64,000 nucleotides of DNA from Plasmopara viticola (GCA_001695595.3 MBPM02000123.1:85552-149551); one strand, 5' to 3'. Shown: positions 47,516-57,955, numbered from the stretch's first letter. The notes: generated by a model from the letters alone, not told the origin. Numbers and translations: made by a program.

Positions 47516-48579
47516 CCCTTCCTTTATTTTTGAGAAGCGCGGTAGTTAAATTGCTTGCAAAGCGATGCTCCTCCGCGTACATCGGTGATTGCTTGAATGA
47601 GATGTTATTTTGCTTCAAAAATTTGATGTACATATCAAGTGTCGCTTCCCATGAGACTTCTCTGTTGGTTTTCACTCGATCACCATCAAAAACTTTTAAG
47701 TTTCCGTCCACTAACTTCACTCGATAACCTCCATTTACTGGAATATAGCCACCTTGTTGGTTTCTTCCCTTCTTATATGGAATCGGTAATCTAGTACCTT
47801 CTGGAAAGGAATTGTTCATCAAAATATCACGAAGCATTTCGTATGCTCCAGACTCTATGTTGAATCCAAACTGATGTGTCGAGCCAATAGCAGTATCTTT
47901 TGTCTCAATGTCAATAAGATTCAATATGTAATCATACGTTGCAACCCAATCATATTTATTTAGAGGCTTGTTTGCTAACTTACCATTATTCACATTGAAT
48001 AGTTTGCCGTCTGTTCCAATATACACGTTTTTATCTGGAGTGCCAGAATTTAGAATTGGATTGACCTTTCTTTTGATAATAGTTGGATTGATGGTGTATT
48101 GATCAATTAGTTTTTCTCGTGCATTCCTTTGAAAGTTGAAATCATTAGCTTCAACTTGAGTTCCAAAGTCGTATGTACGCTGGGAGTCGTCAATATCACT
48201 CAAGGAGTCTTCTTCATTACCAATGTCCTCTAAATCATATTGACTATCGATTGTAGTCATCGTCGGTACTGCTTGCACCCCCACTCATTGATGGGGTTGC
48301 TTGTATTCCCGTCGTTGTCATAGAAGGCGTTGCTTGTATTCCCATTGTTGTCATTGTTGGAGATGCTTGAATTCCGGTAGTCGTCATGGAAGGCGCTACT
48401 TTCCTTAGCAATTGTTGAAGCGTCGAAGTATCTATCGTTTGATCCAGATCAGTAGCCCATTGCGTTAGTTTGTATCGATCATTCTTTATGCGTGCTAATT
48501 GAAGCTCCTCACTGTTCTCTTCAGCGAGTTGCTTCAATTTATTTTTTCGATCGCGGAGAGATTTAAAACTTGGAAACAT
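47475..48579 (-). pseudogene. PLV protein with TTGIQATPSM repeats, copy A (one frame break)
   Basis: The natural ATG is at 48579 (MFPSFKSLRDRKNK). A short Lys-rich helix is followed by three to four repeats of about 11 residues, MTTTGIQATPS-like, and then a ~250-residue region ending KLGLRGRSYA. The frame breaks inside the repeats near 48280: a fifth unit, GVQAVPTMTT, reads on in the +1 frame after a run of five G on the coding strand. Copy B has exactly the same break, so it either predates the duplication or is a programmed shift. The domain after the repeats (NVYIGTDGKLFNVNNGKLA near its start) is unknown to me; I suspect a structural virion protein because of its neighbours. The 3' end lies inside the inverted-repeat arm. 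Confidence 0.65.
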
Positions 48580-48600
48580 TATCGAGTCTATTAAAACGAA

Positions 48601-48628
48601 GTTCGAAAAATCGCGGACCTTTTCGAAC
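48601..48628. promoter_or_regulatory. 9-bp-stem hairpin in the leader of the repeat-protein gene (A)
   Basis: GTTCGAAAA (48601-48609) pairs with TTTTCGAAC (48620-48628) around a 10-base loop, between the TATA-like box at 48650 and the ATG at 48579. The same hairpin is at 56212-56239. Confidence 0.6.
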
Positions 48629-48649
48629 AAGTTTCTCTAAGCTCAGCTC

Positions 48650-48657
48650 TATATAAT
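48650..48657 (-). promoter_or_regulatory. TATA-like box of the repeat-protein gene (A)
   Basis: TATATAAT (ATTATATA on the coding strand) lies about 71 bp before the ATG; the same motif family precedes the other PLV genes. Confidence 0.4.
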
Positions 48658-48693
48658 ATTACAATTATTGTTTTAGTTATTGAAAATAACTTG

Positions 48694-48708
48694 GGCTCCT
48701 ATGGAGCC
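48694..48708 (-). terminator. Hairpin with the penton stop codon in its loop (A)
   Basis: GGCTCC-TAT-GGAGCC forms a 6-bp stem with a 3-base loop. The stop codon of the minor capsid gene (48699-48701) lies at the loop. The copy-B equivalent is 56305-56319. Confidence 0.55.
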
Positions 48709-49570
48709 TTTCTATCACGAATTAATAGCATTATCAATGAATTGGAGTCTTCAAATTTAACATTATTAAAGTCTTGATCGACGATGCTCAGAGTAATATT
48801 GCTGTATGCTCCATCGTTAATCGAGAGCCACTGATATTCAGGTGGCTGTATTGAGATCAACTGACCAATTGATGTCCCTTGAGGACTAAACGAAGTCAGA
48901 ATATCAGGTGGTGTGCTAACCCGATTGTTAATAAGATTAGAACGAGTTAAATAACTGCTGACGGGATTAACTTGTGGAGAGATATTGCTCAAAAATACTT
49001 GATTTGTTGTTTGAATGCTTGATGGGTACGTTGCTGGACTGAATCCAATCACATTGGGAAATCCGTTGTTTGAAACAGTGATTCGAGGAGTATTAGTAGC
49101 GGTCGGTAATCCAGTTTCGGTTAATGAGTATAACCCAGTCGATGGACGTGAATATCCACTAGGAACAGAAGTTGGTGTTGCTAAGCAAGTGATTTCGCAT
49201 GAATAGTACGTTGCGTTTTCTCTCATAGCGATATACACAACGTTATTACCTTGAAATCAATCAAATATGCACCGATACTAACTAACTGAGACTCGATGTA
49301 GTTTGATATATCTGCATACGAATAGTACCCATTCGGAAGCGTGATCGAAACCGATTGATAAGTCGCCGCTGTTGGAACTAATACACTGAACGTGTTGTTG
49401 CTGTATAAACTTCCATTAATGTTGAATTGAGAGTTGTAAATCTGCAGGCTCGATAGGGCAATTTCTTGATTTTTGAAATTCACGCTTGATCCAGTAAAGT
49501 TGAATCTAAATGTATTGTTCAAGCCATTCGAAACAATGTTATTCCGATTAAAAATGATAGTGCTCGTCAT
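48699..49570 (-). pseudogene. PLV penton/minor capsid protein, copy A (one frame break)
   Basis: The 5' part (49570 to about 49250, 105 codons) begins MTSTIIFNRNNIVSNG. It has the opening strands of a single-jelly-roll penton: the sequence around INGSLYSNNTFSV then ITLPNGYYSYADISNYIE is the characteristic stretch (xNNxF...IPxGYYsxxDINxYI) of minor capsid proteins of virophages, Polintons and PLVs. Near 49245 the frame shifts by one base. The rest (49238 to 48699) continues as the Ser/Thr/Pro/Asn-rich second half ending LLIRDRKAP. The same break is in copy B. The protein would form the five-fold vertices of the capsid. It lies between the ATPase gene and the repeat-protein gene, all on the minus strand. 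Confidence 0.7.
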
Positions 49571-49636
49571 CGTTCTAATATTCGATCTGTAGGTTGCCGA
49601 GTAAACTTTGTTTACGGTTATATTCGATAAGAGAAA

Positions 49637-50305
49637 TTAATTAAAAACTTCACCTTTAAAATTCTTCCGGATCTGTTGCTTAACAGAGTCTATAAACAAC
49701 ATCTGTCCCTTTTCAGATGTTGCTTGTTTGTAATACCTGTAGATATCATCTTCACTTACTCCAGGTAGATTGAAATCTTTCAAAATTAGCTGTAGATCGC
49801 GTTTTGAATTTGCTTTTAGAATAGCGATGTATTCAGAATTCAATCTAATCATCTTGTCAGTAGCAAAATAACTATGAGCTATGAAGATTGTTGAAAGTCC
49901 TTTGTGTCTTCCTCGAGTAAAAAAATGACTAAACAAATCTCTCTGAAGCTTCTTATCGTTGGAATAATCATCAATAATAACAAGCTGTAAAGCATTTGGA
50001 ATCTCTTTGATGGCGTCAACACTTGGAGGAGCATCCGGATCATAGAAAGTTACAAAACCTTGTAATTTTTCTTTGATGTAATCGTATAACTCTTGGTCAG
50101 GATTGCGTGCTATGACGTGAAGGTGACTATAGACGTGTGGAGACTCTTTAAGTATATGAAAAGCTAGATTTGATTTACCAGAGAAGCTGGGACCTAATAC
50201 TATTAAACGAAAAAGCTTTTGAATACCAAGCTTTTCATTTTCTCCGAACGATTTCTTCTTAAACTCCTTTGGGAGCATTCCACCAAAATCAGGAATTGAA
50301 CTCAT
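49637..50305 (-). CDS. PLV A32/FtsK-HerA-type genome-packaging ATPase, copy A
   Basis: This is an intact 222-codon frame from the ATG at 50305; an earlier in-frame TTG is unlikely to be used. Walker A is GPSFSGKS (38-45), and Walker B is LVIIDD (108-113) with two acidic residues. Then FFTRGRHKGLS and FIAHSY (about 128-146) match the sensor/arginine-finger region of A32-like ATPases of Polintons, PLVs, virophages and large DNA viruses. Length is typical. In those viruses the enzyme pumps DNA into the procapsid. It is divergent from the fibre gene, sharing a 50-bp AT-rich promoter gap. Copy B (57252-57920) differs at three residues (F/L at 128, K/Y at 217, V/A at 220). It is the only structural gene open in both copies. 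Confidence 0.9.
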   Translation of the reverse strand: MSSIPDFGGMLPKEFKKKSFGENEKLGIQKLFRLIVLGPSFSGKSNLAFHILKESPHVYSHLHVIARNPDQELYDYIKEKLQGFVTFYDPDAPPSVDAIKEIPNALQLVIIDDYSNDKKLQRDLFSHFFTRGRHKGLSTIFIAHSYFATDKMIRLNSEYIAILKANSKRDLQLILKDFNLPGVSEDDIYRYYKQATSEKGQMLFIDSVKQQIRKNFKGEVFN

Positions 50306-50326
50306 CTTGTATGACAAATCTATCTG

Positions 50327-50340
50327 TTATATTATATAAA
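50327..50340. promoter_or_regulatory. Shared TATA-rich promoter, ATPase and fibre genes (A)
   Basis: TTATATTATATAAA lies midway in the 50-bp gap between the divergent ATGs (50305 and 50356); it reads as a TATA-like box on both strands. Copy B: 57942-57955. Confidence 0.5.
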
Positions 50341-50355
50341 GGATCGTTTTACAAA

Positions 50356-53048
50356 ATGCTACCACCTAATTATATTCCATCCTTATACAATCCATCAGAC
50401 TATATCGGCTCATTGGATTACTTGACTATTAGTATTGGCGATTTGCGATATAACAAAAGAAATGGGGTGAATTACACTTCGGATTTGTACATCACTGGAA
50501 ATATCTATCAAAATGGAACAATGATTGATTTGAGTGTGCTGTCGGGTATTACACCAGGAACAGCTTCCGCTGGGAAATTGATTGCGGTTGACTCTACCAG
50601 AGACATCGCGAACATTAATAATCTCTCAGCATCACAATTAACAGGAACTCTTCAAACAGCTGCACAGCCTAACATTACATCACTGGGAACAATTTCATCA
50701 ACACTCAATATTAGTGGATCTACCCCTATAACTTGTAATAACTCCCTGTCGAGTAGCACGTGCTCATTATCTGTTGATTCTGTATCTGGAGATCAGACAT
50801 TTGGCAGTACAACAGCGAATAAGTTTCATTTGAGAACAAATGGAAATAGAAAAATAACGATAGGATCCACTGGTTTCGTAGGCATTAATAACACATCTCC
50901 AGCTAAACAATTAGATATTATCGGATCGACAGCATTAACAAACTCATTGTATCAAATCACTGATGGAACAGTTATTTATCAGCAGTGGTTCGATGGAACT
51001 CAATGTTGTCTTCAAACGTTTTCAAATCATCCATTGACTTTTGCATCAAATAATGGATCTGTGCAAATGTCAGTATTAACGAATGGAAATGTAGCTGTTA
51101 ATAACACATTGACAGCTACTAATATATCCGCTTCAACTTTATATGGAACACTTCAAACAGCCGCTCAGCCCAATATTACATCGATTGGAACTTTAGCGAC
51201 TCTTACGGCTACATCAATTACTGGAACACTTCAAACAGCTGCTCAGCCAAATATTACATCGATTGGAACGTTAGCGACTCTTACGGCTACATCAATTACT
51301 GGGACACTTCAAACAGCAGCACAACCAAATATTACATCGATTGGAACTTTAACATCATTGAATACGGCAGGATTAGTAACCGCTACTTTAACTGCTAATG
51401 GGCAATCGTTTAGATCTATAAATGGGACTTCAACATGTGCTCTGTTTCATTTTAACAATGGGGATGCTTATTTTGGAACATCTACAGCAAACAATTTAGT
51501 CTTTCAAACAAGTAATACAGGAAGAATGACAATTAGCTCAACGGGCGCTGTCTCTGGTATCTCATCATTAAGCGCTACTTCTATTACAGGAACTTTACAA
51601 ACAGCAGCTCAACCAAATATTACATCTACAGGAGATTTAACGCTACCTACGTCATTGACAATTACAAATGGCACTACTCCACTTTCAATCAGTAATACAA
51701 CCTCAACGAGTACCTTTCGCTTAACCATTCAAAATAGTGGTGGTGCTCAAGATATTGGTTCTTTTACAAACCATAGTTTCTTCTTAAATTCAAACAATAC
51801 AAGACGATTGCAATGTGATACTGTTGGTAATATTGATATTTTAAATCATAATGCAGCTACTGTTGGATTAAAGCTTGGTGGTACATTAATTACATCAAAT
51901 GCAACAGAGCTTAACTACTTAGATTTAACTATGGGCCCAGGAACAGCAGAAGCTTCAAAAGCATTAGTATTAGATGCAAGTAGAAATTTAACGAATGTTG
52001 GTAAAGTTAATTTTACATCATCAGATGCTACCCAACCTACCGGCACTACTAATGCAAGTAATTATGGCTTAAATATGTTATCAACAGTAAATACAAATGG
52101 ACAGTACAATTCAGCTGCGATTGCATTTAGAAATAGTAATGTAGATGGTATGCCTCATGGTGTAATTTTATCTCAACGTACTGCTGCAGCTGCTGGTGAC
52201 CTAGTATTTTTAACACAATCTGCTACAAACAATGTATCAGAAACATGTAGAATGTTATCAACTGGAGCATTAGCAGTTAATGCTATAGCTGCTGCTGCAG
52301 TAACTGCTTTTGGAAGTGCAAACTATGTTGATGGTTCCTACCAGAAAGTATTAGACCTTCAATCAAATAATGTATCGCCAATTGATTTTTGTATTGAAAT
52401 TAACTCTGGACCGAATACAACATCTACTAATGCAACTTGGATGGGCAATTTGACTAACAATGATTTGCGATTCGGAGTCAATAACTCAACTAAGATGATT
52501 TTAGATACAAATGGTCGATTAGGAATTGGAACTACTTCTCCATCAGCTATGTTAAGCGTATCAGGAACGGTAAGTAATACTTTTAATGTAGGTGGACAAT
52601 TATATGCACAAGGTAGTAGTACAGCATATACGACATCTCAATTAGGTCCAGTAACAGTAAGTGTTGCAGCTACATTTGGTGGACCAATTCAATGCAGTTC
52701 AATCTACTGTACATCTGATCGTCGTTGCAAAGACATTATTAAACAATTAGACACTGTTTATTGCGATAAATTCTATGATCTAAGTATCTATGAATATCGA
52801 TACAAAGGATCAGATGAAACTATCCAAAGATTGGTTTCATCAGTCAAGAATTGTATGCAGCTGGATACATAAACTTACTATCAATGACACCGAATGAAAA
52901 CTTGAAGAAAGTGGATGAAGATGACATAGAAGGATATCAGATGAACATTGATTATAGTAAAATTACAGCGATAAACTTCTGCATGATAAAAAAATTACTC
53001 AATCAAGTGAAGCAACTTGAGATGGAGCTGAAGCATAATTTTGAGTAA
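50356..53048 (+). pseudogene. PLV fibre/spike protein with peptidase S74 chaperone domain, copy A (frameshifted near the end)
   Basis: The start is ATG 50356 (MLPPNYIPSLYNPSDY), after the TATA-like box; an upstream TTG frame overlaps the ATPase gene and is spurious. Residues 1-60 are a possible capsid anchor. Then a long beta-rich Asn/Thr/Ser shaft carries five GTLQTAAQPNIT units (near residues 96, 264, 290, 315 and 411), three of them 26 residues apart. The C terminus is a peptidase S74 / endosialidase-type intramolecular chaperone with SDRRCKDI near residue 787, where the Ser starts self-cleavage after trimerisation. Near 52826 one base is missing relative to copy B, so the main frame ends at 52872 and the last ~65 codons lie in another frame (to 53048). 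The likely role is attachment. The 3' end faces the capsid gene across a hairpin array. Confidence 0.8.
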
Positions 53049-53360
53049 AGCTCAATAGATTCCGGTCTGACGACCGCTCGAACTTGTTCGACGGTCAAAG
53101 ACCTTTCGAACTGTAGCTACCGGAGGTAGCCGAGCAATCTTCGATTGCGGTTCGTTCGGATGTCAACAAAAAATTGATTTTTTTTGCCGGCTGACGGACA
53201 CCAATAGCCTGACTGGTCTGAAACCAGGCGAACTTGTTCGGCGGGCAAAGACCCTTCGAACTTCGTTCGTACGGCGAGGGAGTTCACTCCGCGAGCCAAT
53301 GGTGGAGGACCGAAGGTCCCCTGGGGCCCTACGGGCGCCCATTCTGGAGCTCGCTCCAAT
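53041..53360. repeat. Hairpin array between the convergent fibre and capsid genes (A)
   Basis: The 312 bp between the two stop codons (53048 and 53361) are GC-rich and consist almost entirely of small perfect hairpins: TTGAG/CTCAA (53041, with the fibre TAA in the loop), CGGTC/GACCG (53063), TCGAAC/GTTCGA (53078), GCTACC-GGA-GGTAGC (53116), GCAATC-TTC-GATTGC (53134), CTGGT/ACCAG (53213), CGAAC/GTTCG (53229), CGAAC-TTC-GTTCG (53257), GGAGT/ACTCC (53279), GGACC-GAA-GGTCC (53307), GCCC-TAC-GGGC (53326) and TGGAGC/GCTCCA (53345). Stems are 4-6 bp and loops mostly 2-5 bases. Stem sequences differ, so this is a structural array rather than a sequence repeat. Transcription end or RNA processing is possible. 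Confidence 0.8.
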
Positions 53361-55135
53361 CTACTCATATTCAACCACTTCACCGGTTAAACGATCAATA
53401 GACATAGATCGACCGTAAACAACGAGAATTAGACAATTCATTCCTTGACTGCAAGTATTGGTGCCGGAGACAAGGATAGATTGAGGCACATCTGGATTCG
53501 TTAATCGAGAGCAGTCTGCAATTAGAACACGCTGACCAACATCCCATTTGTAGGAATCAAATAATCCGTTGCTAATCTCATGCGATAGCGCTCCATTAAT
53601 AGCTCCGAGCTTCTTGACTTCGTCTTGGAACGATTCAAATGAGTAATCATGCGTTTTGTTGAATACATTTTCATTGCCAACCATTACTTGGAAATTGCGA
53701 ATGCTTGCTCCTGGCTGACAAGTCCATGGAGCACTGTCAAATGGGGATTGGAATTGTTCAATATTCGTTGCGCTTACGAAATGACCACTGCTTGTTTCAC
53801 TATATGGAATCAGAGCAATGTATTTGATATTCTTTAAGCTTGAAGATAATTGAAAGCTAAACGGAGCGTTTTGCTGAGAGTTTTGTTGACCAGTACCTGC
53901 TTTTGATTTGAAATACTGTGCGTAGCAATCGAGGTAATTGACTTTCTTAACAGGTTTAACAACAATTTGACTTTGATTAGCGATATCGTAGAAAGGGATA
54001 TATAAACGAGTCGTTGTAAATGGGAAGATTTGACCAGAAGTAGAGATCTGTGTAATGTTGTTGGACATAACGCCGAAAGCTACTCGAAGTGAGCCAGCTC
54101 CGCCAGTTGTAAGTTTCCCTGCATTTGGATTACCTGGGGCCGCACTTGATACATTACTGGAACCGTCGAGCAACCGTTTAGGGAGAGAGAGGATAAGCTC
54201 ATTAAATCACCAGTTGCAGTTGTGATATCAACAAAGCCGGTATTGAACGTCATCGTTAATTTGATTTGAGGGTTCGCAACAAGATCCAATTCCTTAAAGA
54301 TTGGATGGAGATCAACTAAACGAAGCTTTAGCATATAATACCACGTACCAGCAACACCTCCTGCGGTAGTAACGCCAGCTACGTATCCACCAGTACCTTG
54401 TTGTTGAATTTTAAAAAGAATTGCACCACTTCGCGTTGTCGGCCAACCAAGAGGGTTTGTTGCTGTAATCGTTGCTCCAGTGGCATCAGAGGTACCAATT
54501 TGTTGTGGATTCCAAATTAGACGCTGGATTAGTCCGTTATTAAGAGCTGGAGTTGTTTCTGGAATTAAACCAGTAGCTACAGTTGTGGCAGCATTAACTG
54601 AATTATTCACAAAACCATCTCCTTGTGTTGAAGCGGTAGGATTGCTACTACTTTGTGGGAAATTTAGACTAACTACATCATCTGGAGCAAGATAGCAGTC
54701 TGCACCGTTCTTCAATAAATCATCATCACACCATTCAGTTTGAGCACGTAAATTGTTCCAATAATTTTTATAGTCATTGCTGGTAATGACACTTTTACCG
54801 TTGATTTCAACCGCTAATTTATCTAAAATGTTCCATACACCAGCCTTTAATCCTACCGCAAAACGATTTAGAGTACCATTAAGAGCTGAGGCAGACGTAT
54901 TTTTAACCGTTACTACATAAGGAACGACTACATATGCATCTCGAAGACTGCCATAGCCAGTCGACCCATTTAGTTGTGAAGTCGCATTAATGATGACAGT
55001 TCCCGATTGATACGAACCGTTGTTGTCATCAACGACATTTACAACACGCTTGTCTTTACTGACACTGACAACTGGATCTGGATTAGTTGTTGAATCGAAT
55101 AAAAACGAATCTGCTAATTGGGTGCTATCACTCAT
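53361..55135 (-). pseudogene. PLV double-jelly-roll major capsid protein, copy A (one frameshift)
   Basis: About 590 codons starting at ATG 55135 (MSDSTQLADSFLFDS). The first ~320 codons contain YWNNLRAQTEW and LVDLHPIFKELDLV. The second half contains SLKNIKYIALIPYSE, then FQVMVGNENVF, FESFQDEVKKLGAINGALS and GQRVLIADCSRL. The order of these blocks, especially the YxxExFxxxVxxxxxxNG stretch before a short (S/N)GL turn, is that of Polinton/PLV major capsid proteins. One cytosine present in copy B is missing near 54152, so the frame changes there; otherwise the gene is complete. It would form the pseudo-hexameric capsomers. Divergent from the protease gene and convergent with the fibre gene. 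Confidence 0.82.
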
Positions 55136-55160
55136 TATTAAAATTGAAGGTTAATGCCTG

Positions 55161-55185
55161 TTATATTATGATTAGCTATATATAA
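55161..55185. promoter_or_regulatory. Shared TATA-rich promoter, MCP and protease genes (A)
   Basis: TTATATTATG and CTATATATAAG lie in the 60-bp gap between the divergent ATGs (55135 and 55196). Copy B: 62769-62793. Confidence 0.5.
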
Positions 55186-55195
55186 GCATTACATA

Positions 55196-55373
55196 ATGAT
55201 TTTTAAATTAAATAAATTGGGTGAATCGACGGCTAATGAACTACAAGAGCTCGCAAATCAGCTGAATGTTCATGTTGATGGGATAATAGATTTTAGAAAA
55301 ATCAGAGGCCCCTAGGGAATGGAAGCTATATTATATTACTTCGATTAGACTCGGGTGTAGGCCATTGGGTTTG
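55196..55373 (+). pseudogene. PLV protease, copy A, cut by the duplication junction
   Basis: Same start as the full gene in copy B (MIFKLNKLGES). One C is missing near 55311, so the frame stops at a TAG after RGP. The homology itself ends at about 55373, just after the GHWVC codons that carry the catalytic His, where copy B of the tandem unit begins. The catalytic Cys half is absent. Confidence 0.85.
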
Positions 55374-56190
55374 TTTTTCTTCCCTTCTTATATGAAATCG
55401 TTAATCTAGTACCTTCTGGAAAGGAATTGTTCATCAAAATATCACGAAGCATTTCGTATGCTCCAGACTCTATGTTGAATCCAAACTGATGTGTCGAGCC
55501 AATAGCAGTATCTTTTGTCTCAATGTCAACAATAATATGTAATCATACGTTGCAACCCAATCATATTTATTTAGAGGCTTGTTTGCTAACTTACCATTAT
55601 TCACATTGAATAGTTTGCCGTCTGTTCCAATATACACGTTTTTATCTGGAGTGCCAGAATTTAGAATTGGATTGACCTTTCTTTTGATAATAGTTGGATT
55701 GATGGTGTATTGATCAATTAGTTTTTCTCGTGCATTCCTTTGAAAGTTGAAATCATTAGCTTCAACTTGAGTTCCAAAGTCGTATGTACGCTGGGAGTCG
55801 TCAATATCACTCAAGGAGTCTTCTTCATTACCAATGTCCTCTAAATCATATTGACTATCGATTGTAGTCATCGTCGGTACTGCTTGCACCCCCACTCATT
55901 GATGGGGTTGCTTGTATTCCCGTCGTTGTCATAGAAGGCGTTGCTTGTATTCCCATTGTTGTCATTGTTGGAGATGCTTGAATTCCGGTAGTCGTCATGG
56001 AAGGCGCTACTTTCCTCAGCAATTGTTGAAGCGTCGAAGTATCTATCGTTTGATCCAGATCAGTAGCCCATTGCGTTAGTTTGTATCGATCATTCTTTAT
56101 GCGTGATAATTGAAGCTCCTCACTGTTCTCTTCAGCGAGTTGCTTTAATTTATTTTTTCGATCGCGGAGAGATTAAAAACTTGGAAACAT
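55374..56190 (-). pseudogene. PLV repeat-protein gene, copy B, truncated and with nonsense codon
   Basis: Homologous to 47760-48579. The 3' third is missing because the tandem unit starts inside the gene. It carries the same +1 break in the TTGIQATPSM repeats as copy A. In addition the sixth codon is TAA where copy A has a sense codon, and there is a frame change near 55530. Confidence 0.85.
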
Positions 56191-56304
56191 TATCGAGTCT
56201 ATTAAAACGAAGTTCGAAAAATCGCGGACCTTTTCGAACAAGTTTCTCTAAGCTCAGCTCTATATAATATTACAATTATTGTTTTAGTTATTGAAAATAA
56301 CTTG

Positions 56305-56319
56305 GGCTCCTATGGAGCC
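56305..56319 (-). terminator. Hairpin with the penton stop codon in its loop (B)
   Basis: Identical to the copy-A hairpin GGCTCC-TAT-GGAGCC. Confidence 0.55.
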
Positions 56320-57185
56320 TTTCTATCACGAATTAATAGCATTATCAATGAATTGGAGTCTTCAAATTTAACATTATTAAAGTCTTGATCGACGATGCTC
56401 AGAGTAATATTGCTGTATGCTCCATCGTTAATCGAGAGCCACTGATATTCAGGTGGCTGAATTGAGATCAACTGACCAATTGATTGATGTCCCTTGAGGA
56501 CTAAACGAAGTCAGAATATCAGGTGGTGTGCTAACCCGATTGTTAATAAGATTAGAACGAATTAAATAACTGCTGACGGGATTAACTTGTGGAGAGATAT
56601 TGCTCAAAAATACTTGATTTGTTGTTTGAATGCTTGATGGGTACGTTGCTGGACTGAATCCAATCACATTGGAAAATCCGTTGTTTGAAACAGTGATTCG
56701 AGGAGTATTAGTAGCGGTCGGTAATCCAGTTCCGGTTAATGAGTATAATCCAGTCGATGGACGTGAATATCCACTAGGAACAGAAGTTGGTGTTGCTAAG
56801 CAAGTGATTTCGCATGAATAGTACGTTGCGTTTTCTCTCATAGCGATATACACAACGTTATTACCTTGAAATCAATCAAATATGCACCGATACTAACTAA
56901 CTGAGACTCGATGTAGTTTGATATATCTGCATACGAATAGTACCCATTCGGAAGCGTGATCGAAACCGATTGATAAGTCGCCGCTGTTGGAACTAATACA
57001 CTGAACGTGTTGTTGCTGTATAAACTTCCATTAATGTTGAATTGAGAGTTGTAAATCTGCAGGCTCGATAGGGCAATTTCTTGATTTTTGAAATTCACGC
57101 TTGATCCAGTAAAGTTGAATCTAAATGTATTGTTCAAGCCATTCGAAACAATGTTATTCCGATTAAAAATGATAGTGCTCGTCAT
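56310..57185 (-). pseudogene. PLV penton/minor capsid protein, copy B (two frame breaks)
   Basis: Homologous to 48699-49570, with the same one-base break near 56860. It has an extra 4-bp duplication (TGAT) near 56480 that copy A lacks, so the second half also loses its frame. Confidence 0.7.
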
Positions 57186-57251
57186 CGTTCTAATATTCGA
57201 TCTGTAGGTTGCCGAGTAAACTTTGTTTACGGTTATATTCGATAAGAGAAA

Positions 57252-57920
57252 TTAATTAAAAGCTTCACCATAAAAATTCTTCCGGATCTGTTGCTTAACA
57301 GAGTCTATAAACAACATCTGTCCCTTTTCAGATGTTGCTTGTTTGTAATACCTGTAGATATCATCTTCACTTACTCCAGGTAGATTGAAATCTTTCAAAA
57401 TTAGCTGTAGATCGCGTTTTGAATTTGCTTTTAGAATAGCGATGTATTCAGAATTCAATCTAATCATCTTGTCAGTAGCAAAATAACTATGAGCTATGAA
57501 GATTGTTGAAAGTCCTTTGTGTCTTCCTCGAGTAAATAAATGACTAAACAAATCTCTCTGAAGCTTCTTATCGTTGGAATAATCATCAATAATAACAAGC
57601 TGTAAAGCATTTGGAATCTCTTTGATGGCGTCAACACTTGGAGGAGCATCCGGATCATAGAAAGTTACAAAACCTTGTAATTTTTCTTTGATGTAATCGT
57701 ATAACTCTTGGTCAGGATTGCGTGCTATGACGTGAAGGTGACTATAGACGTGTGGAGACTCTTTAAGTATATGAAAAGCTAGATTTGATTTACCAGAGAA
57801 GCTGGGACCTAATACTATTAAACGAAAAAGCTTTTGAATACCAAGCTTTTCATTTTCTCCGAACGATTTCTTCTTAAACTCCTTTGGGAGCATTCCACCA
57901 AAATCAGGAATTGAACTCAT
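57252..57920 (-). CDS. PLV A32/FtsK-HerA-type packaging ATPase, copy B
   Basis: Intact 222 codons from the ATG at 57920, with the same Walker A (GPSFSGKS), Walker B (LVIIDD) and TRGRHKGLS/FIAHSY motifs as copy A. The three substitutions from copy A (at 128, 217 and 220) avoid the motifs. It shares its promoter gap with the fibre gene of copy B. Confidence 0.9.
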   Translation of the reverse strand: MSSIPDFGGMLPKEFKKKSFGENEKLGIQKLFRLIVLGPSFSGKSNLAFHILKESPHVYSHLHVIARNPDQELYDYIKEKLQGFVTFYDPDAPPSVDAIKEIPNALQLVIIDDYSNDKKLQRDLFSHLFTRGRHKGLSTIFIAHSYFATDKMIRLNSEYIAILKANSKRDLQLILKDFNLPGVSEDDIYRYYKQATSEKGQMLFIDSVKQQIRKNFYGEAFN

Positions 57921-57941
57921 CTTGTATGACAAATCTATCTG

Positions 57942-57955
57942 TTATATTATATAAA
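57942..57955. promoter_or_regulatory. Shared TATA-rich promoter, ATPase and fibre genes (B)
   Basis: Same TTATATTATATAAA box as in copy A. Confidence 0.5.

Noticed and set aside
48579..48630. Non-ATG upstream start for the PLV repeat protein
   Set aside because: It begins with TTG and runs through the leader hairpin; the ATG at 48579 is the natural start.
50269..50355. Upstream extension of the fibre gene from a TTG
   Set aside because: It overlaps the start of the opposite-strand ATPase gene and its TATA-rich promoter; the ATG at 50356 fits better.
53041..53360. CRISPR-like array
   Set aside because: The hairpins have different sequences and there is no constant repeat-spacer pattern; the context is a eukaryotic genome.
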